A stretch of 7,739 bases of DNA, from assembly GCA_030625445.1 (NCBI GenBank), contig DAOUQU010000066.1, positions 1 to 7,739 of the forward strand, given 5' to 3'. This document shows, piece after piece, positions 1 to 6,395 of the stretch (within the stretch, counting starts at the first letter, position 1; the number at the start of each line of letters is the position of its first letter). The DNA is from Gammaproteobacteria bacterium. Its GTDB lineage: Bacteria; Pseudomonadota; Gammaproteobacteria; Chromatiales; Chromatiaceae. The position numbers and the translations under genes are program-made. The notes beneath the pieces were generated by a model that saw nothing but the letters and a program-made list of their open reading frames with translations, was not told where the DNA came from and made no database searches.

Positions 1-736
1 CCAGCTGCGCCAGCACAAGGGCATCTCGCTTGATATGGCTTGCGACACCATGGCTGATGTCAGCTATTTCGGCACCATGATGGTTCACCATGGCCACGCC
101 GACGGCATGGTCTCCGGCTCCGTGCACACCACGCAACACACAATCCGCCCATCGTTTGAGATCATTAAAACCAAACCGGGTATCTCCATCGTCTCCAGCG
201 TATTTCTGATGTGCATGCCGGACCGCGTGCTGGTGTACGGTGACTGCGCGGTGAATCCGGATCCGAATGCCGAGCAACTGGCGAACATCGCCATCAGTTC
301 GGCTGAAACTGCACAGATGTTTGGTATTGAACCGCGTATCGCCATGCTTTCCTACTCCACCGGGGAATCCGGCAAGGGTGAAGCCGTGGACAAGGTGCGC
401 GAGGCAACCCGGCTGGCAAAGTCAATGCGGCCGGACCTCAAGATCGAGGGCCCCATGCAGTATGATGCTGCGGTTGATGCGGGAGTCGCCAGGACAAAAC
501 TGCCCGGCAGCGAGGTGGCCGGCAGCGCCACCGTGTTTATCTTTCCCGACCTCAACACCGGCAACAACACCTACAAGGCCGTGCAGCGTTCCTCCGGCGC
601 AGTGGCCATCGGACCTGTTCTGCAGGGGCTGAACAAGCCGGTCAATGACCTTAGCCGCGGCTGCACTGTCACCGATATTGTCAATACCGTCGCCATCACC
701 GCCGTTCAGGCGCAGACAGGATCACCCTCAGCATGA
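1..736 (+). CDS. pta: Phosphate acetyltransferase, C-terminal part (5' end outside window)
   Basis: Phosphate acetyltransferase converts acetyl-CoA and phosphate to acetyl phosphate and CoA in the cytoplasm. The reading frame is open from base 2 and gives 244 residues before the TGA at 734-736, so the gene is cut by the left edge; an ATG at 35 is internal, not the start. Family landmarks are plain: VSGSVHTT followed by TIRP, VYGDCAVNPDP, the IEPRIAMLSYSTG segment, VREATRLA, GPMQYDAAVD, and near the end VFIFPDLNTGN, TYKAVQRS and KPVNDLSRG. These are the conserved parts of the PTA_PTB catalytic domain, which lies at the C-terminus of both long and short Pta proteins. The missing N-terminus means I cannot tell whether the DRTGG/AAA-like regulatory region of long Pta is present. 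The stop overlaps the ackA start by ATGA, so the two are very likely co-translated. Confidence 0.95.
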   Translation, partial: QLRQHKGISLDMACDTMADVSYFGTMMVHHGHADGMVSGSVHTTQHTIRPSFEIIKTKPGISIVSSVFLMCMPDRVLVYGDCAVNPDPNAEQLANIAISSAETAQMFGIEPRIAMLSYSTGESGKGEAVDKVREATRLAKSMRPDLKIEGPMQYDAAVDAGVARTKLPGSEVAGSATVFIFPDLNTGNNTYKAVQRSSGAVAIGPVLQGLNKPVNDLSRGCTVTDIVNTVAITAVQAQTGSPSA

Positions 737-1932
737 AAGTACTGGTCATCAACTCCGGCAGCTCCTCGATCAAGTATCAGCTGTTCGACATGACCGGTGC
801 GCTGGTACTTGCTTCCGGTCTGATCGAGCGCATCGGCGAACCGCAGGCTGTGCACCGGCACACTGACTATCAGGGCGGAGTGGATGAAACAAAAAGCAAA
901 CACACGATACCAACTCACCGCGATGGCCTGCTGGAAATCGGCAGGGTGCTGCGTGAAAGCGGAATCATCCATGAGTTTTCAGAACTCTCCGCCATCGGAC
1001 ACCGCGTGGTGCACGGCGGTGAATATTTCAGAGAGCCAACGCTGATTGACGATGAAGTGGTCGAGCGCATCAGGGAGATGATCCCGCTCGCCCCGCTGCA
1101 CAATCCGGCCAACCTCATGGGCATCGAGGTCGCCCTGCAGGCTGCGCCGGACATCCCCCAGGTGGCCGTATTCGACACTGCCTTTCATCAGTCGATTCCG
1201 CAGCATGCCTGGCGCTACGCACTCCCCGATAAGCTTTATTCAGAGCAGCATGTTCGCCGCTACGGGTTTCACGGCACCTCGCATCACTACGTCGCCAAAC
1301 AGGCTGCGCAGCAACTCGACAAACCCCTCTCCTCTCTGAACCTGATCACGCTGCACCTCGGCAACGGTGCGAGCGCCGCCGCCATCAGCCAGGGCCGCAG
1401 CGTAGATACCTCGATGGGCATGACGCCGCTGGAAGGTTTGATCATGGGCACCCGCTGCGGTGACATCGATCCCGCCATCCACTTCTATCTGGGCCGGGAG
1501 GCCGGTCTGAGCAACGAGAAGATAGAGAACCTGCTGAATAAAGAGAGCGGCCTGAAAGGGATTTGCGGATCCAACGACATGCGCGAAGTGCACCGCCCGG
1601 CCGACGCTGGTGATGAACGCGCCCTGCTGGCGCTGGAGATGTACTGCTACCGCATCAGGAAATACATCGGCGCCTACTATGCAGTGCTCGGCCACCTGGA
1701 TGCCGTGATTTTTACCGGTGGAATTGGCGAAAATGACGCACAGACGCGGGCGCAGAGCTGTGCCGGCATGACAGCGCTGGGCATCGAGATCGACAGCGAG
1801 AAAAATTCACGCCGGAGTGAAGACGCCTTTGCCATCAACAGCGATGCAAGCGCGGTGAGTATCCTGGTGATACCCACTGACGAAGAGCTGGAGATAGCGC
1901 TGCAGAGTGTTGCATGTATAGAAGATGAGTAG
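733..1932 (+). CDS. ackA: Acetate kinase
   Basis: Acetate kinase transfers phosphate between acetyl phosphate and ADP, giving acetate and ATP, and works with Pta in overflow, fermentative or acetate-uptake metabolism. The 399-residue length is typical. The N-terminal VINSGSSSIKY motif contains Asn7. Other expected active-site residues sit at the family's usual numbers: Arg91 (GHRVVHGG), Asp148 (VFDTAFH), His180 (GFHGTSH), Asn211 (LHLGNGAS), Arg241 (MGTRCGDIDP) and Glu384 (PTDEE). IFTGGIGEN at 326-334 is the second ASKHA nucleotide-binding segment. The ATG at 733 is fixed by the homologous N-terminus and by the ATGA overlap with pta. The TAG stop lies inside the first unit of a heptamer repeat. 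I see no terminator hairpin after the gene. Confidence 0.98.
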   Translation: MKVLVINSGSSSIKYQLFDMTGALVLASGLIERIGEPQAVHRHTDYQGGVDETKSKHTIPTHRDGLLEIGRVLRESGIIHEFSELSAIGHRVVHGGEYFREPTLIDDEVVERIREMIPLAPLHNPANLMGIEVALQAAPDIPQVAVFDTAFHQSIPQHAWRYALPDKLYSEQHVRRYGFHGTSHHYVAKQAAQQLDKPLSSLNLITLHLGNGASAAAISQGRSVDTSMGMTPLEGLIMGTRCGDIDPAIHFYLGREAGLSNEKIENLLNKESGLKGICGSNDMREVHRPADAGDERALLALEMYCYRIRKYIGAYYAVLGHLDAVIFTGGIGENDAQTRAQSCAGMTALGIEIDSEKNSRRSEDAFAINSDASAVSILVIPTDEELEIALQSVACIEDE

Positions 1933-1981
1933 TGAGTACTGAGTAGTGAGTAGTGAGTGATGAGTAGTGAGTGATGAGTGA
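1926..1981. repeat. Heptanucleotide tandem repeat, 8 in-phase units
   Basis: Eight consecutive 7-base units run without a phase break: TGAGTAG, TGAGTAC, TGAGTAG, TGAGTAG, TGAGTGA, TGAGTAG, TGAGTGA, TGAGTGA. The first unit supplies the ackA stop codon (TAG at 1930-1932). The array has stops in all three forward frames and none in one reverse frame, where it reads as a Thr-His-Tyr-Ser-Leu-Leu type peptide. It resembles the short tandemly repeated (STRR) heptamers known from cyanobacteria. I cannot tell from one locus whether it is a dispersed family in this genome. It is not self-complementary enough to act as a terminator. Confidence 0.93.
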
Positions 1982-2006
1982 GGAAGAGTCTGGTTGTTCT
2001 CAATAT

Positions 2007-2035
2007 TTGACCTGGGATCATCAATCCTTTAAGGT
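2007..2035 (+). promoter_or_regulatory. Possible sigma70 promoter for the btuB leader
   Basis: TTGACC at 2007-2012 matches the -35 consensus at five of six bases. A 17-base spacer leads to a weak -10 candidate, TAAGGT, at 2030-2035 (three of six). Transcription from it would begin near 2042, just before the 5' strand of riboswitch stem P1 at 2046, which is where a leader should start. The poor -10 keeps confidence low. The elements overlap an imperfect inverted repeat at 2008-2037. Confidence 0.4.
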
Positions 2036-2045
2036 CACTACGCTT

Positions 2046-2163
2046 CAGAGTGCCGGGCAGGAGTGACTCCTGCCTGGAGAATCGGGAAGTCGGTGCAATT
2101 CCGACACTGCCCCCGCAACGGTAATCAGTGAGCATCTCACTGTAAGTCCGGGGACCGGCTCTG
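2046..2163 (+). ncRNA. Cobalamin riboswitch aptamer
   Basis: This is the 5' leader of btuB and should bind adenosylcobalamin or another cobalamin. The conserved core is clear: GGGAAGTCGGTG at 2084-2095, then CTGCCCCCGCAACGGTAA at 2107-2124, and the B12 box AGTCCGGGGACCGGC at 2145-2159. Stems that can be drawn are P1 (CAGAG 2046-2050 with CTCTG 2159-2163, CCGG 2053-2056 with CCGG 2155-2158, two unpaired bases at 2051-2052), an 8-bp hairpin GGCAGGAG/CTCCTGCC at 2056-2074 that competes with P1 only at base 2056, GTCGG/CCGAC at 2089-2105, and a perfect 7-bp hairpin CAGTGAG/CTCACTG at 2126-2142. The peripheral part is short, a compact version of the class. The downstream terminator indicates repression by transcription attenuation when cobalamin is plentiful. 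Ligand preference cannot be read from the sequence by eye. Confidence 0.95.
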
Positions 2164-2172
2164 CATGCAGGT

Positions 2173-2215
2173 AGTCAACACGGGAACCTCTCAAGACCCC
2201 CTGTTGGCTGTTTTT
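2173..2215 (+). terminator. Intrinsic terminator, riboswitch expression platform
   Basis: AGTCAACA (2173-2180) pairs with TGTTGGCT (2202-2209) with one G-T wobble. After a C-C mismatch, GGG (2182-2184) pairs with CCC (2198-2200), leaving a 13-base loop. One G and then five T (2211-2215) follow. The hairpin lies 10 bases after the aptamer's P1 stem and 38 bases before the btuB ATG, the arrangement expected of a cobalamin-controlled transcription terminator. A self-complementary CTGCATGCAG at 2161-2170 bridges aptamer and terminator. I could not identify the competing antiterminator with confidence. Confidence 0.85.
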
Positions 2216-2238
2216 CTCGAGTGCGGCGGGCACTCCAT

Positions 2239-2243
2239 AAAGG
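2239..2243 (+). promoter_or_regulatory. Ribosome binding site of btuB, fixing the ATG at 2254
   Basis: AAAGG lies 10 bases before the ATG at 2254. The frame can be extended upstream to a GTG at 2221, but that would add 11 charged residues before the signal peptide and start next to the terminator T-tract, so the ATG is preferred. Confidence 0.7.
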
Positions 2244-2253
2244 TACAACCATC

Positions 2254-4113
2254 ATGAAATCTAGCATTCCACTGTTGCTGCTGGCGGCATCAGGCGCAGC
2301 CATCTCAGCCGAAGATGAGACAGTCATCGTCATCACCGCGACAGGCAACGAAACCCCTCTTGTAGAGACAGCGCCATCAACCACGGTCATTACGCGCAAC
2401 GATATTGAGCGCCATCAATACCAGACAGTCGCCGAGGCGCTGCGTCAGGTTCCAGGCGTTCATGTTGCCCGTAACGGCGGCATCGGACAGCCGACATCGC
2501 TGTTTATTCGCGGCACAAACTCAAATCATGTTCTGGTGATGATTGATGGCGTCAAGATCAATGACACCACCACGCCAAACGGCGCTTTTGATTTTTCCAA
2601 CCTCATGACCGATGCCATCGAGCGCATCGAGGTTGTGCGGGGACCCCAGAGTACGCTCTACGGCTCCGACGCCATTGGCGGCGTCATCAACATTATCACC
2701 AGAAAAGGGAGCACCGCGGGCGGCCCTGTGAGCGGCTCAATCGAGCTTGCAGGCGGCAGCCACAACACCTTCAAGGAGGCTGTGACACTCTATGGAGGAA
2801 ATCAGAAAGCCACCTATATGCTCTCGCTGGCAAATATCAACACCGATGGCGAAACTGTCAGCGCACCGGATTATCAGTTCTCTCCTGTCGATGACGACGG
2901 CTACCGCAACACCACCCTGACCGTCAGCACAGAATTCCATCCCGTTGAAAATCTGAAATTCGAGTTGAGTGGACAATATATCGACTCGAATACCGAGTTC
3001 GACGCCAGTGCGGATGAATCCCCTATTCCGGAAACTGACCTGGAGAGCTGGTTTATTCACACCGCTGCCGAGGCGCGCCTGCTCGACGGAGAGTGGAGCA
3101 GCCGATTAGTGTTCAACCGCAGCAGCAGCACCAGAGACACTCTCTATGACTTCTTCGGACTCCCCTCCTCCACCTATTTCGACAGCAAGCGCAATGAGGC
3201 GGAGTGGCGCAATGACTTCTACTTTCTGGACAACCATACACTAACCGCAGGATTCAAATGGGAACAGGAGGATGCAATTACCTCCTCTGATTTTTCCGCC
3301 AGCGATCATCAGGCAACCACCAGGTCACTCTACCTGCAGGATCAATTCAGTTTTTTTGGCAACCTCTTCGGCACCATTGGCGTGCGTCATGACGATCACA
3401 CCGGCTTTGGCGGAGAGACCACCTGGCGCATCGCTCCTGTCTACCTGGTCGAGCAGAGCAATACCAGGATCAAGGCCAGCTATGGCACGGCTTTTAATGC
3501 CCCCTCCCTGTTTCAGCTGTATGATGATTTTTCTGGGAATCCGGATCTTGAGGCAGAGAAGAGTCGCGGGGCTGAAATTGGATTTGACCAGCAGTTGCTG
3601 GGCAACAGGCTCTCACTGGGAGCCACGCTCTTTTACAACAAGATGGACAACCTGATCGATTTCAACAACACCACTTTCAAATACTTCAATGTCTCGGATG
3701 TAACAACAAAAGGTGTCGAGAGCTTTGTCAGCTACCGCTTCAACGATGCTTTCGATGCGCGCCTGGACTACACCTGGACTGATACCGAAGAGAGCGAAGG
3801 GGAACCGCTGCTGCGCCGGCCGGAAAACGAGGCAAGCCTGACGCTCAATTACAACCCGACAGAGAGAATCTCTCTCTCCGGCATCCTGCACTATGTTGGT
3901 AGTCGCGACGATACCATTCGCGGCTCTTTTCCCGTCACCCGCACCATGCTCGGCAGCTACACAACCATTGATCTCGCCGGCAGCTATCAATTCAATGACC
4001 GTTGGCAGGTCGAGGGGAAAATCATCAATTTAACTGACAAAGAGTATCAGCCGGTTCACGGCTATGCAGGCACGGGATTCGGGGCTTTTATCGGCATCAA
4101 GGTGAAAATTTGA
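2254..4113 (+). CDS. btuB: TonB-dependent outer-membrane cobalamin receptor BtuB
   Basis: BtuB is a 22-strand outer-membrane barrel with an N-terminal plug that imports cobalamin using TonB/ExbBD energy. From the ATG at 2254 the protein has 619 residues, close to the usual 600-630. Residues 1-19 are a signal peptide (basic start, LLLLAASGAA core, cleavage probably after ISA). ETVIVITATG at about 22-31 is the TonB box region. The plug shows the expected blocks: VAEALRQVPGV (59-69), LFIRGTNSNHVLVMIDGV (83-100) and IEVVRGPQSTLYGSDAIGG (125-143), then the barrel with FNAPSLFQLY and the NPDLEAEKSRGAEIG segment. The C-terminus ends in KVKI rather than the common terminal Phe. A cobalamin riboswitch immediately upstream and an adenosyltransferase immediately downstream make cobalamin, or a related corrinoid, the likely substrate. 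The stop overlaps the next gene by TTGA. Confidence 0.93.
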   Translation: MKSSIPLLLLAASGAAISAEDETVIVITATGNETPLVETAPSTTVITRNDIERHQYQTVAEALRQVPGVHVARNGGIGQPTSLFIRGTNSNHVLVMIDGVKINDTTTPNGAFDFSNLMTDAIERIEVVRGPQSTLYGSDAIGGVINIITRKGSTAGGPVSGSIELAGGSHNTFKEAVTLYGGNQKATYMLSLANINTDGETVSAPDYQFSPVDDDGYRNTTLTVSTEFHPVENLKFELSGQYIDSNTEFDASADESPIPETDLESWFIHTAAEARLLDGEWSSRLVFNRSSSTRDTLYDFFGLPSSTYFDSKRNEAEWRNDFYFLDNHTLTAGFKWEQEDAITSSDFSASDHQATTRSLYLQDQFSFFGNLFGTIGVRHDDHTGFGGETTWRIAPVYLVEQSNTRIKASYGTAFNAPSLFQLYDDFSGNPDLEAEKSRGAEIGFDQQLLGNRLSLGATLFYNKMDNLIDFNNTTFKYFNVSDVTTKGVESFVSYRFNDAFDARLDYTWTDTEESEGEPLLRRPENEASLTLNYNPTERISLSGILHYVGSRDDTIRGSFPVTRTMLGSYTTIDLAGSYQFNDRWQVEGKIINLTDKEYQPVHGYAGTGFGAFIGIKVKI

Positions 4114-4646
4114 CCAAAAAATCACGCATCTACACCCGCACAGGCGACCAGGGAAGCAGCGGACTCGCCAATGGCGAGCGCCGTTCAAAAACGGATCAAC
4201 GTATTCTGGCCATGGGCGCCCTGGATGAGCTCAATGCCGTGCTGGGGATTGTCTGCTCGCAATTGAGTGATCCCATGCTGAAGCAGCAGGTCGAGACTCT
4301 GCAGAAGCAGCTCTTTATTGCCGGCGCCGAGCTGGCGCTGGCGAAGGAGACCCACATAATGGAAGAGCATCTGCTGGCAGTGGAAAAGATGATCGACCAC
4401 TACGATGCCGCATTGCCACGCATGACGCATTTCATCCTTCCCGGAGGCTGTGTTGCCGGCGCCACACTGCATCATGCCCGCAGCGTATGCCGTCGTGTTG
4501 AGTGCGGGGTACTACACCTTGCGCAGCAAGAAGAGGTAAACTCTCTGCTATTCCGTTATCTTAATCGTCTCTCAGATTTGCTGTTTGTGCTGGCTCGACA
4601 TCTCAATCAGCAGCAGGAAGAGTCTGAAACAAAATGGATCCCATGA
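4110..4646 (+). CDS. PduO-type ATP:cob(I)alamin adenosyltransferase
   Basis: This cytoplasmic enzyme transfers the adenosyl group of ATP to cob(I)alamin, giving adenosylcobalamin, the active cofactor. The 178-residue length fits the PduO/MMAB/EutT-like family and not the CobA/BtuR family. Signatures are IYTRTGDQGSSGL (7-19), the ATP-binding N-terminal motif, followed by GERRSKTD, GALDELNAVLG (36-46), FILPGGCVAGATLHHAR (108-124) with VCRRVE, and YLNRLSDLLFVLAR (150-163). The start is TTG at 4110, overlapping the btuB stop. It is supported by AAGG at 4099-4102 seven bases upstream and because the family motif begins only a few residues later with no nearer ATG. Direct fusion to a riboswitch-controlled receptor indicates a B12 salvage role. 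Family members are variously named pduO, cobO or yvqK, so no symbol is assigned. Confidence 0.94.
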   Translation: MTKKSRIYTRTGDQGSSGLANGERRSKTDQRILAMGALDELNAVLGIVCSQLSDPMLKQQVETLQKQLFIAGAELALAKETHIMEEHLLAVEKMIDHYDAALPRMTHFILPGGCVAGATLHHARSVCRRVECGVLHLAQQEEVNSLLFRYLNRLSDLLFVLARHLNQQQEESETKWIP

Positions 4647-5422
4647 AAGCACCGGTCATTATTATTGGAATAGGCGAAATGGGCAGCACCTTTGCGCGAG
4701 GTTTTTTGCGCCTTGGCCACCCTGTCTATCCAGCGACACGCAATACCGATCTGACAGCATTGGCACAAAAGATCACCTCACCGGCGGTCGTATTAATCGC
4801 AGTTGGAGAATCCGATCTTCATTCAGCGCTGACACGGATTCCACGCAGTTGGGAATCACAGCTGGCGCTGCTGCAGAATGAGTTGCTGCCGAGGGATTTC
4901 GCTCATCTCGATGAGCCGACGGTAATCTCTGTGTGGTTTGAGAAAAAACCCGGGCAGGACGCCAAAGTCATTATCCCGTCACCGGTTTTCGGTCCAAATT
5001 CACAACTGCTGCACGACGCACTCGGGGCAATCAACATTCCTGTCAGGCTGCTCGACACCAGAAAGCAGCTTGAATTCGAACTGGTGGTGAAAAACCTCTA
5101 CATTCTGACGACCAATATTGCCGGCCTGATCACTGCCGGAACCACCGGAACACTGTGGAATCAGCATCAGCAACTGGCGCGTGAAGTTGCTGATGACGTC
5201 ATTACCCTGCAGCAGGCAATGACCGGCCACACTTATGATCATGATGCTTTGATCAATGCCATGGTCAGGGCATTTGACGGCGACACTGAACACCAGTGCA
5301 TGGGCCGCAGTGCGCCCGCAAGACTGAAGCGCGCCCTGAGACATGCTGAAAACTTCAGGCTGCCTGTTCCTGCGCTTCACCGCATTGTGTCACAACTTGC
5401 CAACCGGGAGGCGTCATCTTGA
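4634..5422 (+). CDS. Rossmann-fold NAD(P)-binding protein, ketopantoate reductase-like, function unknown
   Basis: I do not recognise a named gene here. The N-terminus VIIIGIGEMGSTFARGF (8-24) is a beta-alpha-beta dinucleotide-binding motif, and TRNTDL after strand 2 (residues 35-40) could suit NADP. VLIAVGESD (53-61) and the VIISP-like IIPSPVFGP (113-121) are later Rossmann strands. The second half is helical. Lys153 and Asn161 in VVKNLYILTTNIAGL have the Lys and Asn+8 spacing seen in the catalytic helix of ketopantoate reductase (PanE). The C-terminal RLKRALRHAENFRLPVPAL resembles the end of PanE, but I do not see its TEID-type glutamate, so the known reaction is doubtful. Two starts are possible: ATG 4634, which has AGGAAGAG at 4615-4622, and ATG 4643, which overlaps the previous stop as ATGA. 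I prefer 4634 for its spacing. The stop overlaps ispH by TTGA. Confidence 0.85.
   Translation: MDPMKAPVIIIGIGEMGSTFARGFLRLGHPVYPATRNTDLTALAQKITSPAVVLIAVGESDLHSALTRIPRSWESQLALLQNELLPRDFAHLDEPTVISVWFEKKPGQDAKVIIPSPVFGPNSQLLHDALGAINIPVRLLDTRKQLEFELVVKNLYILTTNIAGLITAGTTGTLWNQHQQLAREVADDVITLQQAMTGHTYDHDALINAMVRAFDGDTEHQCMGRSAPARLKRALRHAENFRLPVPALHRIVSQLANREASS
5406..5411 (+). promoter_or_regulatory. Ribosome binding site supporting the TTG start of ispH
   Basis: GGGAGG lies seven bases before TTG at 5419. IspH homologues begin with a short M-x-hydrophobic run directly before LANPRGFCAGV, which fits this TTG, and no ATG or GTG lies at the right place. Confidence 0.75.
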
Positions 5423-6390
5423 AACTGCTGCTTGCCAATCCCAGGGGATTCTGCGCCGGCGTGGATCGCGCCATCGAAATCGTTGAAACGGCGCTTGATC
5501 TGATCGGTCCTCCCATCTATGTTCGTCATGAAGTTGTGCATAACCGCTTTGTCGTCGAAAGCCTCAGGGAACGGGGGGCTATTTTTGTCGACAGCCTCGA
5601 TGATATCCCGGATGGACAAACGGTGATCTTCTCCGCCCACGGCGTCGCCCAGGATGTCAAGGATGAAGCGGAGGCCCGTGAGTTACAGATTTTTGACGCC
5701 ACCTGTCCGCTGGTCACCAAGGTTCACATGGAGGTGGTTCGTCACTGTAAAAATGGCGACTCGGTGGTGCTTATCGGACACAAGGGGCACCCCGAAGTCG
5801 AGGGTACCATGGGGCAGTATCGATGCCCGCAAATGGAGGGGGAGATGCTGCTGATCGAGACCCCGGAAGATGTAGCAAATCTGGATATCAAAAACCCGCG
5901 TAAAATCGGTTACGTCACCCAGACAACCCTCTCGATCGACGACACTGTAGAGGTTATCGCTGCATTGCGAAAACGCTTTCCCGGGATTACCGGACAGAAG
6001 AAAGATGACATCTGCTATGCCACACAAAACCGGCAGGATGCCGTCAAGGAGCTTGCCGGTGAATGCGACCTTATCCTGGTGGTCGGCTCTCCCAACAGCT
6101 CCAACTCTAACCGGCTGCGTGAGCTGGCGGAGAAACAGGGAAGAACCTCCTATCTCATCGATGGAGCCGATGACATCGACTCCGAATGGCTGCATGGAGT
6201 CGATCTCATCGGCGTCACTGCAGGAGCCTCGGCGCCGGAAGTGGTGGTCTCCGATGTCATCAAACGCCTGCAGTCACTCGGAGCGGAGGCTGCGGAAGAT
6301 AACATGGGGGTCAAGGAGGATATCGTGTTTGTACTGCCAAAAAACCTGCGTCTCATGGCAGAGCAGCAAGCATCAAAAGAGACCGGGTAA
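5419..6390 (+). CDS. ispH: 4-hydroxy-3-methylbut-2-enyl diphosphate reductase
   Basis: IspH (LytB) carries out the last step of the non-mevalonate (MEP) isoprenoid pathway, reducing HMBPP to IPP and DMAPP with a [4Fe-4S] cluster. At 323 residues it is of normal length. The three cluster cysteines are present at Cys12 (NPRGFCAGVDRA), Cys96 (FDATCPLVTKVH) and Cys199 (KDDICYATQNRQ). Substrate-binding His41 (HEVVHNR) and His124 with catalytic Glu126 (GHPEVEGTMGQY) are also there, as are YVTQTTLS (165-172), the Ser-Ser-Asn triad at 227-229 (NSSNSNRL) and GVTAGASAP (265-273). The start is TTG, overlapping the preceding stop as TTGA and therefore probably translationally coupled. No promoter is evident directly upstream. 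If none exists within the preceding gene, this normally essential gene depends on the btuB transcript. Confidence 0.98.
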   Translation: MKLLLANPRGFCAGVDRAIEIVETALDLIGPPIYVRHEVVHNRFVVESLRERGAIFVDSLDDIPDGQTVIFSAHGVAQDVKDEAEARELQIFDATCPLVTKVHMEVVRHCKNGDSVVLIGHKGHPEVEGTMGQYRCPQMEGEMLLIETPEDVANLDIKNPRKIGYVTQTTLSIDDTVEVIAALRKRFPGITGQKKDDICYATQNRQDAVKELAGECDLILVVGSPNSSNSNRLRELAEKQGRTSYLIDGADDIDSEWLHGVDLIGVTAGASAPEVVVSDVIKRLQSLGAEAAEDNMGVKEDIVFVLPKNLRLMAEQQASKETG

Positions 6391-6395
6391 CGCAG

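Noticed and set aside
1240..1695. 151-codon minus-strand open frame within ackA
   Set aside because: It is fully antisense to the conserved catalytic core of acetate kinase and has no motif of its own.
1677..2135. 152-codon open frame on the minus strand across the ackA end, heptamer array and riboswitch
   Set aside because: Its composition is low-complexity where it crosses the repeat (Thr-His-Tyr-Ser-Leu-Leu type), it has no recognisable domain, and it lies antisense to ackA and to a structured RNA. It is open because the repeat has no stops in that frame.
2221..2253. GTG start at 2221 giving BtuB 11 extra N-terminal residues
   Set aside because: It lies only five bases after the terminator T-tract with no ribosome binding site, and would put basic residues ahead of a normal signal peptide. 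The ATG at 2254 has AAAGG at suitable spacing.
5683..6195. 170-codon minus-strand open frame within ispH
   Set aside because: It is the complement of a strongly conserved coding region, has no family resemblance and no supporting start signal; it is a shadow of codon bias.
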